Of a stretch of 64,000 bases of DNA, positions 33,226 to 40,389 are shown one piece after another (positions within the stretch are counted from its first letter, which is position 1; every line of letters begins with the position of its first letter). The translations under genes and the position numbers were made by a program. The DNA is from Chloroflexota bacterium (GTDB lineage: Bacteria > Chloroflexota > UBA6077 > JACCZL01), in the NCBI GenBank assembly GCA_020845495.1, contig JADLFM010000145.1, positions 11,882-75,881 of the forward strand, in the 5' to 3' direction. The notes beneath the pieces are model-generated. The model searched no databases. It was not told where the DNA came from and worked only from the letters and a program-made list of their open reading frames with translations.

Positions 33226-36200
33226 ATGGCGACCCGTCGCTTCTCCTTGCACCGCGTCGTGGTCTTCCGCGCTCCCCTGCTGACGGTACTCGCACTCGCC
33301 GTCCTGATCGGCTTTACGCTCGCCGTCTTCAGCGAGGGGCTGACGAGCGGATTGCTGTACTACGGGCGCGATACTGCCGTCTTCTACTACCCGCTCACCG
33401 AGTGGGCCGCCGGGGAGCTACGGTCAGGCCGGCTCCCGCTCTGGCTGCCGCTCATCTTCGGCGGCTACCCGATCCTCGCGGACGGCGAGATCGGCCTGCT
33501 CTCGCCCATTCACGTCCCACTGCTGCTGGCCTTCCCGACCCCGCTCGCGTACAGCATCGAGCGGGCGCTCCATTTCGGACTGGCGGCGGTCGGACTGTAT
33601 TTGCTGGCCCGCAGCCTTGGGGCTGGAAGGCTCGGCAGCGTCATCGGCGGGCTTGGCTTCAGCTACGGCAGCTTCATGGTCGGGCACCTCCAGCACGACA
33701 ACATCTTGCGCAGCGCCGCCTGGCTACCCTGGCTGCTGCTCGTCGCTGAACACGCCCTGCGCACGCGCGGCTCGCGCCGCCTCGGCTGGGCCGTCCTCGG
33801 CGCGCTCGTGCTGGCCGTTCAGGCGCTCGGGGTCCACATCCAGCCGGTGTTGCTGAGCCTGCTCGCGCTCGGACTGTACCTCCTGTTCGGGCCACTCGGC
33901 CGAGCCTCGATTGCGCCCGGAGTCCGCCCCGGCGTCAGCCGTGCGGCCGCCCTCGGCCGAACCATCTACCGCGCGCGTGAGGGACTGGCCCGGAGCCTCT
34001 CGGCTGCCTCCGTCGGCGGCTTGCGCGGCTGGGCGGTCGGACGAGTCGGACTCGGGGCGATCGTCGTTGCGCTGGGCCTGGGCCTGGCCGCCGCCCAACT
34101 GATCCCCCTCTACGACTTCGGCCAGCACTCGCTACGGCCGTCACTCGTTACCTACGACTACGCTACCAGCTACGCGGTCATGCCGCCCCAGGTGCTGACC
34201 CTGATCTTCCCCCGCATGTTCAACTTCGATCAGGAGCGGCATTGGGCGTTCTGGTCGCCTGCCGAAACGACACTCTACTACGGCATCGCGCCGCTCCTCC
34301 TCGCCATCATCGCGCTGCTCTTCGTGCGTGGCCGAGCTGTCGCGTTCTTCGCCATCCTCGGACTGGTCAGCCTGATACTGGTCTTCGGTGACTATCTCCC
34401 GATCAAGGCGTACATCGTCATCTGGTCGCTGCCCGGCTTCGCCTACCTGCGGGCGCCCGCCCGGTTCGGCCTGCTGCTCGGCCTCTCGATCGCGGTGCTG
34501 GCTGCCTTTGGCATGACCTGGTTCACAGCACGCGCTCGCCACCCGGCCGCGCCGCGCGTACTGCGTAGCGTGCTGTCGGGCATGCTGCTCGCGCCGTTCG
34601 TGCTGGCGATCCTGCTCGGTGCGCTCCGCTGGTGGCTTCGGTTCGAGCCGCTCCAGGCAACCCAACTCATCACGCCGCTTCTGGCCGGGCCGAGCAAGGA
34701 GAACGCACAACTTGGAGCGTGGCACGTCTACTACGGCCTCCTCGAGTTCACCCGCCCCGACAACCTCCGGACCGGCCTCGCGCTCGGGCTGCTGATCGCG
34801 GTGCCCGGGCTGCTACGCCTCTGGCTCGCCCGCCCGCGCTTCGAGGTGCTCTGGAGCGCGCTCATGATCGTGCTCGTCGTCGGCGACCTCTGGGTGTTCG
34901 CGACCGAGTTCTTCCCCCGGACCACTCCGGAACACTTGACCGCCAGCACCGCCATTGTCGACCAACTGCCGGCTGAGCCGAGCACCTCACGGGTGTTCGT
35001 CGAGCCATCCTTGAACGCCGAGGACGGCGCCAATATGCTGGTGCGTCACGATCTGGCGACCGTGAACGGCTACAGTTCGCTCGAACCCCCCCGCTTCACC
35101 GACTACTTCTGGAGTCTGGTGATGCAAGACAATTTCCTGCTGGACCTGTTCAACGTCCGCTACGTGCTGACACCGCGTAGAGTGACGGATCTGCGCACCT
35201 TCGAGGGTGCGAACTATCATCCGTCCGATCGGTTGCTGAGCGGCGTGGCGGGAAACCCGTCGGGTAGCGAGGACTTCCGGGTGCCGGCCACGCCGGCGGC
35301 CACGCAGGTGGACGCGCTCGTCGTCATCGGCGCCGTCGAAGGCATGGGAGAAGTCCCGAGCGGGACGCCCGTCGCCGACGTGACGTTGCGGGCCGACGAC
35401 GGGACCAGCCAGACCGTGCAGATCCGCGCTGGTGTGGACGTTGCCGAGTACCTGGCGCCGGAGCCGGGCTGGCCAACCGCCGAGTACGTGGGGCCGCGCG
35501 TCGTCTGGGCAGGGGCCGCGTTTCGACCGAATCGGACTGGGCCGCCGGTGCGGTTGTACGGCTCGACGATCGCGGTCGGCAGCCAGGTCGAGACGACCAG
35601 CATCCGCGTTCAGGTCGTCATCCCGACCGGGCGCTTCCAGCTAGTCGGGCTTGGGCTGCGCGGCTCGGACGCGAGTGTCCGCTCGCTGCGCCCCTCCGAC
35701 AACGCGAAGTACCGTATCCTCGATCGAGGGTCGACGGCGCTCCTCCTGGAGAACACGACTGCCTGGCCACGCGTCTCGATCGTCAGCGGCGCCATGCCTG
35801 CTCCGGCGGGAGGGGCGACGGCGGACGGGCTCATCGAACGGCCGTGGGATCCGACGCGCGCGGTGATTGTCGAAGGGCTCGCACCCGCCGACATTCGCGC
35901 GCCATCGGCGAGTGGCCCGGTCGGCGAGGCACGCATCCTGAGCTACGAGCCCAACCGCGTCGTCGTCGAGGCCAATCTTACCAGCCCAGGCTATCTCGTG
36001 TTTGCCGACCGCTACGACGATGGCTGGCATGCTTACGTGGACGGCGCCGCGGCGACCGTCGCGCGGGCCGACGAGATCCAGCGAGCGGTGAGCCTGCCGG
36101 CCGGCCCGCACGAGGTCACGTTCGTCTACGATCCGTTGCCCTTCAAGATCGGGCTCGGAGTGAGTGCAGCGGCCGCCATCGGACTGGTGCTCGTTCTGCT

Positions 36201-36255
36201 GCTCGCGACGAGCCGAGCGCTCGGGGGGTGGCGCGGCAGACGCCGTGTCGCCTGA
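33226..36255 (+). CDS. YfhO-family polytopic membrane protein
   Basis: About 1009 residues, typical for long YfhO (PF09586) proteins, which belong to the GT-C class and add sugars to lipid-linked or cell wall polymers outside the membrane. The family start is clear: LLYYGRDTAVFYYPLTEWA with the conserved acidic residue, then LPLWLPLIFGGYPILADGE and HLQHDNILRSAAWLPW. About 12-13 membrane segments extend to about residue 560. A soluble region then ends in a last segment after YDDGWHAYVDG and LPAGPHEVTFVYDP, the YfhO C-terminal signature. A hydrophilic insert of about 45 residues (near 225-270) lies between two segments. ATG 33226 is the first plausible start; TTG 33195 is an alternative with GGAG upstream. 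Confidence 0.9.
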   Translation: MATRRFSLHRVVVFRAPLLTVLALAVLIGFTLAVFSEGLTSGLLYYGRDTAVFYYPLTEWAAGELRSGRLPLWLPLIFGGYPILADGEIGLLSPIHVPLLLAFPTPLAYSIERALHFGLAAVGLYLLARSLGAGRLGSVIGGLGFSYGSFMVGHLQHDNILRSAAWLPWLLLVAEHALRTRGSRRLGWAVLGALVLAVQALGVHIQPVLLSLLALGLYLLFGPLGRASIAPGVRPGVSRAAALGRTIYRAREGLARSLSAASVGGLRGWAVGRVGLGAIVVALGLGLAAAQLIPLYDFGQHSLRPSLVTYDYATSYAVMPPQVLTLIFPRMFNFDQERHWAFWSPAETTLYYGIAPLLLAIIALLFVRGRAVAFFAILGLVSLILVFGDYLPIKAYIVIWSLPGFAYLRAPARFGLLLGLSIAVLAAFGMTWFTARARHPAAPRVLRSVLSGMLLAPFVLAILLGALRWWLRFEPLQATQLITPLLAGPSKENAQLGAWHVYYGLLEFTRPDNLRTGLALGLLIAVPGLLRLWLARPRFEVLWSALMIVLVVGDLWVFATEFFPRTTPEHLTASTAIVDQLPAEPSTSRVFVEPSLNAEDGANMLVRHDLATVNGYSSLEPPRFTDYFWSLVMQDNFLLDLFNVRYVLTPRRVTDLRTFEGANYHPSDRLLSGVAGNPSGSEDFRVPATPAATQVDALVVIGAVEGMGEVPSGTPVADVTLRADDGTSQTVQIRAGVDVAEYLAPEPGWPTAEYVGPRVVWAGAAFRPNRTGPPVRLYGSTIAVGSQVETTSIRVQVVIPTGRFQLVGLGLRGSDASVRSLRPSDNAKYRILDRGSTALLLENTTAWPRVSIVSGAMPAPAGGATADGLIERPWDPTRAVIVEGLAPADIRAPSASGPVGEARILSYEPNRVVVEANLTSPGYLVFADRYDDGWHAYVDGAAATVARADEIQRAVSLPAGPHEVTFVYDPLPFKIGLGVSAAAAIGLVLVLLLATSRALGGWRGRRRVA

Positions 36256-36293
36256 GCGCTCAGGCACGGCCCCATAGCCTGTCCGCACTGGCG

Positions 36294-37097
36294 TCAGGCG
36301 GCAGCGCGCGGCGACGGGATGGCCGGCACGCCCGATACGAGTGTCGCGCCCTGGGTGACGCCGTGCTGCGTCCGCTGGTCGTACTGCGCCTGAGCGGCGG
36401 CGTGGCGGGCCAGCAAGTCGCCGGTGGCGGCCCGGACCGCGATGTCGAGATCCTGACAACTCGCGGCCGGAGGCAAGGTTTCGATCGTGCGGGCAAGTTC
36501 ACGCGCGGCTTGCGCGGCGATCTGGCCGTGCCCCTGCTCGTGGTAATCGATGGCGCCGATGTACCGCTCCCAGGCGCCGGCCAGGGCTCTATCGGCCCCG
36601 TCGAGCCCGGTCCAGCGAGGGTACGTATACATGAGTTCTAGATCGACCGTGGCGCTGGTGGCGCGGCAGCCGCTCTGATCGACCGCCGGCCGGTAGGTCC
36701 AACGGAACGTCCAGGTCGTCGCGGCAGCCCATTGGCCGTCGCCGTCGTGCGGGCCGTGTGCCCGGATGGAGGCGAGGATGGACGAGGTGTCCACGCCGTC
36801 CACGTCGTACTGGACGCGATGACTGGAGAGTGTGATGTTGCTGGGGAGCGCCGCGCTCGTCGAAGCAGGGTGGGCCGGCCCCGTTAGCAACGCGATCTCT
36901 TCGGGCACCAATAGCGTCCGAGCGCCGGAAACTGCCGCGCCAGCGCTCCCGTGCTGGTCCTGGGGTGGCGAAAGATCGTCATTCCCCTGGGCCGGCGCCT
37001 GAGAGTGACGGGCAGTGACGGCGGAGCTCGAACCGGATGACCAGAGCAGGCTCGCCGCCAGGGCGGCGACGACGAGCGAGCGTAGACGATGGGTCAT
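36294..37097 (-). CDS. Secreted DUF922-type protein with HExxH-like motif
   Basis: A 267-residue exported protein. Residues 1-30 form a Sec signal peptide (RLRSLVVAALAASLLWSSG). A Gln/Ser/Pro-rich linker leads to a domain from about residue 90 with VQYDVDGVDTSSILASI, WTFRWTYR, a lone Cys144 and HEQGH at 186-190. This order matches DUF922 (PF06037), proposed to be zinc-dependent proteases from the HExxH-like motif; no activity is proven. ATG 37097 is chosen because it precedes the signal peptide directly. It is convergent with the YfhO-like gene and only 38 bases from its stop. Confidence 0.75.
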   Translation of the reverse strand: MTHRLRSLVVAALAASLLWSSGSSSAVTARHSQAPAQGNDDLSPPQDQHGSAGAAVSGARTLLVPEEIALLTGPAHPASTSAALPSNITLSSHRVQYDVDGVDTSSILASIRAHGPHDGDGQWAAATTWTFRWTYRPAVDQSGCRATSATVDLELMYTYPRWTGLDGADRALAGAWERYIGAIDYHEQGHGQIAAQAARELARTIETLPPAASCQDLDIAVRAATGDLLARHAAAQAQYDQRTQHGVTQGATLVSGVPAIPSPRAAA

Positions 37098-37160
37098 ATG
37101 GGCGCCAGATCCTCCGCCCTGGTTAACGTCGTGGGGTGACGTTTCGGGAGGGTTGCGCCA

Positions 37161-37169
37161 TGGTAGCAT
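37161..37169 (+). promoter_or_regulatory. Candidate extended -10 promoter
   Basis: TGGTAGCAT fits the extended -10 form TGnTAnnnT and stands 33 bases before the start of the membrane protein at 37203. No clear -35 box is present. Confidence 0.35.
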
Positions 37170-37202
37170 TTCGTAAAGTCGAGACCCCAGGGTTCCAAGT
37201 AC

Positions 37203-39173
37203 ATGTCAGCGCGGGAGTCAGCCACGTATCATCCAGGTGTCATGCTGGCCGCCCCCGATGCGCCGCGCAGCGCGCACCCCAGTGCACCATGCAGCCGCGC
37301 CGGCTCGCGCTGGCTCACGCGCTGGCTGGCGCCGCTGCTGTGCGTCGTGCTCGGCCTGCTGTTTGCCGTTCACACGTCCTGGCCGGCGCTCGTCGATCCG
37401 CTCGTGGTCGCCGATGATGCGCGGCAGCACGCCTTCTGGTGGCCGCGTCTCCACGATCCGTCCCTGTTCCCAAACGACCCGATCGCGGACTACTACCAGG
37501 CGGAGGCGCCGCCCGGCTTTGTAGCCGTCGCCTGGGCCCTGACGCTCGCGACGGATACCGTCACCGCGAGCGCCATTCTTCCGCTGCTGCTAACGGTCGT
37601 GCTTGCGGCCGGAGCCTTTGCGCTTGGACGCAGCCTCTGGCGGCGTACGGATGCCGCGCTGCTGGGCGCGGTGCTCCTGTGCTGGTCGGCGTGGCAGTAT
37701 GACGACCTGTCGTCTTCGTCGCCGCGCGGCTTTGCCATGCCGCTGCTCGTGGTGTTCCTGGCCGCGCTCGCCGCGCGACGGGACTGGCTGGCGGTCCTGC
37801 TGGTGGCGCTCCAGGCGCTGTTGTATCCGCTCGGCTGCGCCACAATGCTCGGCACGTGGATGCTCCTGCTCGCCGGCCGATTCGTCGCCGCAGCCGTGCG
37901 CGCAGGTAGTGGCAAAGGGATCGGTGCAGGGGTTGGCGTGGGAATCGGTGAGGCCGCTGGCACCGGCACGGCCGTGGATACAGGGACCAGTATGGGCACT
38001 GGTACACGGGCTGGTGCTGGCGCCGGATCTGGGGCCGGCGGGACTGACAGACCGTCCAGTGCGATGGGGGCGGTCCGGGCGCTCGGGCGCGCCCCGATCT
38101 GGCTGGGGTTGGCGGTCGTGCTCGCGGTGCTGCTGTTCACCCTGGGACAGCAGTCGGCGAGGGCGTATGGCCCCTCGGTGACCGCCGAGCAGGCCCGCGG
38201 CATGCCCGAGTTCCAGTCCGGCGGGCGTGCGAGCTACTTCATTCCAGATCCGGTCCGCTTCTGGCTCGACAGCACCCGGAGCGGGCTGGCGCTCACCGTG
38301 AAAGACCCCTTGCTCGGCGGCCTGCCAGCCCTGACGATCCCGTTCGTCCTGGCGGTTGGACTGGTAATCTGGGGGCTGGCGGGTTGGCGGAGGTGGTGCG
38401 CGCCGCCGGTCGTACCGCGCGATGGCGCATGGGTGCTCGTGGCGCTGCTCGCCACCTCACTACTGCTCTTTGGTGCGGCCCATCTGCTGCTCTACGCACT
38501 CTACCTGCCCGCGCGGCACGTTCAGTTCAGCCTGCCGATCGTCTGGGCGCTGGCCGGCGGTCTGGCCTGGGCGCTCCTGGGCGACCGGATCGGCGACCGG
38601 CTGAGCGATGCACTCGGCAACGTGCTGACCCGGCGGCAGGCGCTGCAAGGACGAGTGAGGAGCCTGGGGTGGTTCCGCTCTGCTGCCCCGCTGGCCGGGC
38701 TGACGCTGCTGGTGCTCCACGCGCCGCCCGTCGGCACGTTCTACGTCGCCGGGCGTCATCCCGCCATCTATGCCTACTTGCGGACCACGCCCCCCGCGAT
38801 GCGCGTCGCGGCTCTCCCGACCGACAGCAGTATGATCCCGCTCCTGGCCGAGCGGCCGGTGCTGGTCTCCTGGGAGCACGCGCTCCCCTATCACGCCACC
38901 TACTATGTGCCGCTCCGTGCCAGGATGCGCGCCCTCTCCAGCGCCTACTATGCCGAGAGCCCGGTTCCGCTGGCGCGACTACTCGGGCGGGAGCAGGTGG
39001 GGATCGTGCTGGCGAACGTGAGCGCCCTCGAGCGATACCAGCAGCAGGTGTCGGGGCGGGCGCCCGCGCTCGCCGCACTCGCCGAGCAGTGCGGCGTCTT
39101 CCGTGAGCGCGAACTCGTTGTTGTTCCGGCCGCGTGCATTCGGCGCGCAGCTACAGAGACGCAGCCCGGCTGA
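37203..39173 (+). CDS. Polytopic membrane protein, GT-C-like
   Basis: A 656-residue protein with about 10-12 membrane segments. The first segment (LLCVVLGLLFAVHTSW) is followed by DPLVVADDARQHAFWWPRL, an acidic loop with the DD and HAFW pattern of one GT-C subgroup, then FPNDPIADYY. At about residues 235-282 it carries a Gly/Thr/Ala low-complexity insert (GTGTAVDTGTSMGTGTRAG region, DNA 37905-38050) between two segments. The C-terminus is a small soluble domain. The likely role is transfer of a sugar to a surface molecule. ATG 37203 has only a weak ribosome binding site. It is convergent with the Asp/Ser/Asn-repeat protein. Confidence 0.72.
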   Translation: MSARESATYHPGVMLAAPDAPRSAHPSAPCSRAGSRWLTRWLAPLLCVVLGLLFAVHTSWPALVDPLVVADDARQHAFWWPRLHDPSLFPNDPIADYYQAEAPPGFVAVAWALTLATDTVTASAILPLLLTVVLAAGAFALGRSLWRRTDAALLGAVLLCWSAWQYDDLSSSSPRGFAMPLLVVFLAALAARRDWLAVLLVALQALLYPLGCATMLGTWMLLLAGRFVAAAVRAGSGKGIGAGVGVGIGEAAGTGTAVDTGTSMGTGTRAGAGAGSGAGGTDRPSSAMGAVRALGRAPIWLGLAVVLAVLLFTLGQQSARAYGPSVTAEQARGMPEFQSGGRASYFIPDPVRFWLDSTRSGLALTVKDPLLGGLPALTIPFVLAVGLVIWGLAGWRRWCAPPVVPRDGAWVLVALLATSLLLFGAAHLLLYALYLPARHVQFSLPIVWALAGGLAWALLGDRIGDRLSDALGNVLTRRQALQGRVRSLGWFRSAAPLAGLTLLVLHAPPVGTFYVAGRHPAIYAYLRTTPPAMRVAALPTDSSMIPLLAERPVLVSWEHALPYHATYYVPLRARMRALSSAYYAESPVPLARLLGREQVGIVLANVSALERYQQQVSGRAPALAALAEQCGVFRERELVVVPAACIRRAATETQPG

Positions 39174-39410
39174 CCGGCCGGCAGCCAGTCGAGGTGCGAA
39201 CATGCGGCTCAGCGCGAGCCGCATTGGACGGTCACCACTCGCGCTGGCGACTGAATCCATTGCCGTCCGGAAGGCCGCGGTGGGCGCGGAGAAGTGTGGC
39301 TCTCGGCGGCGACCCTGCTCTCAGGCGTGCTGCCTCCAGGCCGGCCAGGCCGGGTGGATCCGTTCCGTGCTTCACCAAAGACTCGCGCTGACATACCGTG
39401 TGCGGACAAC

Positions 39411-39447
39411 GAACGACGGGCGAGGATCTTCTCCTCGCCCGTCGTTC
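39411..39447. terminator. Bidirectional hairpin between convergent genes
   Basis: A perfect 16-bp stem (GAACGACGGGCGAGGA / TCCTCGCCCGTCGTTC) with loop TCTTC, in the 310-base gap 39174-39483 between convergent genes. It is one of the strongest hairpins in the window. The rest of the gap has no gene. Confidence 0.8.
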
Positions 39448-39483
39448 TCAGAGTTGCCTCGCCCGAGCGATTGACTCGACGGT

Positions 39484-40227
39484 CTAGAAGTCCGGGAGCC
39501 CGTCGTTGTCGGCATCGTTCCACTCAACCCCAGGCACTGGTGGGGCCGGCGCCGCCGGTGGGGCGGGCGCGGCGGCCGGAGGCAACGGGGCTGCCGGTGC
39601 GCTGGCTGGGGGTGCCGGCGCCGTCGTGCCCGAATTCGTCACCCCGCCCGGCTGGTCGTCCGGGATGCCGTTGTTGTCGGCGTCGTTCCACTCGACGGCC
39701 GGCGCCAGCGTCGTGCTGCTGCTGTTGTCAGCGTTGTCGTTGCTGTCGCTTGAATTGTCGCTGTTGTCCGAGCTATCAGAGTTGTCGCTGTTGTCGGAAC
39801 TATCCGAACTGTCCGAATTGTCGCTGTTGTCCGAGTCGTCAGTATTGTCTTCATTGTCGACGCTGTCGCTGTTGTCCGAGTCGTCAGTATTGTCTTCATT
39901 GTCGACGCTGTCGCTGTTGTCTGAGTCGTCGGTATTGTCCGCATTGTCGACGCTGTCGCTGTTGTCCGAGTCGTCGGTATTGTCTTCATTGTCGACGCTG
40001 TCCTCGTCGTCCGAATTGTCCTCTTCGTCCGAGTTGTCGGCAGCGGCGACACCACGGACCGACGGTGCTGCGACGCCCGCCTTTGCCGAAGCGGCGACGG
40101 CCACCTCAGGAGCGCCTGGACCGACCTTGATCAGGTGCCGGAGCGCCCCCGAGCTTGCAGCAGCCATGAGGACGACCAGTCCCAGGAGGAGCAGGCCGCG
40201 AGCGTAGGTGACGAGTCGCTTCGACAT
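39484..40227 (-). CDS. Exported Asp/Ser/Asn-repeat protein with two WNDADN motifs
   Basis: A 247-residue protein. Residues 1-27 are a signal peptide or membrane anchor (KRLVTYARGLLLLGLVVLMA). Residues 64-171 consist almost only of Asp, Ser, Asn, Glu and Thr, with a 15-residue unit (DNTDDSDNSDSVDNE) repeated about four times followed by shorter DNSDSS units. VEWNDADNNGIPDD (178-191) and the C-terminal VEWNDADNDGLPDF (234-247) are two copies of a DxDxDG-type calcium-binding loop like thrombospondin type 3 or dockerin loops, separated by a Pro/Ala linker. AAAGGAA five bases before ATG fixes the start. It is probably a calcium-binding surface protein; I know no named family for it. Confidence 0.75.
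   Translation of the reverse strand: MSKRLVTYARGLLLLGLVVLMAAASSGALRHLIKVGPGAPEVAVAASAKAGVAAPSVRGVAAADNSDEEDNSDDEDSVDNEDNTDDSDNSDSVDNADNTDDSDNSDSVDNEDNTDDSDNSDSVDNEDNTDDSDNSDNSDSSDSSDNSDNSDSSDNSDNSSDSNDNADNSSSTTLAPAVEWNDADNNGIPDDQPGGVTNSGTTAPAPPASAPAAPLPPAAAPAPPAAPAPPVPGVEWNDADNDGLPDF
39826..40003. repeat. 45-base tandem repeat in the Asp/Ser/Asn gene
   Basis: Nearly identical 45-base units begin at 39826, 39871, 39916 and 39961 (each starts GTTGTC, then GAGTCGTC), with only a few base changes, the fourth incomplete at its end. Each codes for 15 residues on the minus strand. The array is likely to vary in copy number. Confidence 0.9.
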
Positions 40228-40389
40228 CGAGGTTCCTTTCGCGTCCAGCGCCCGTCCGATGAACGGATCGCCGCGACGTGCCGACGGGGCAGGGTGATGC
40301 GCCTTGCTGGAGCCGACCGAGCGGCCGCCTATTGTCAAGCTAGTGGTCGTCGCAATGCCAGCCCGTCGAGTCGATGTTCTCGGAAGCGC

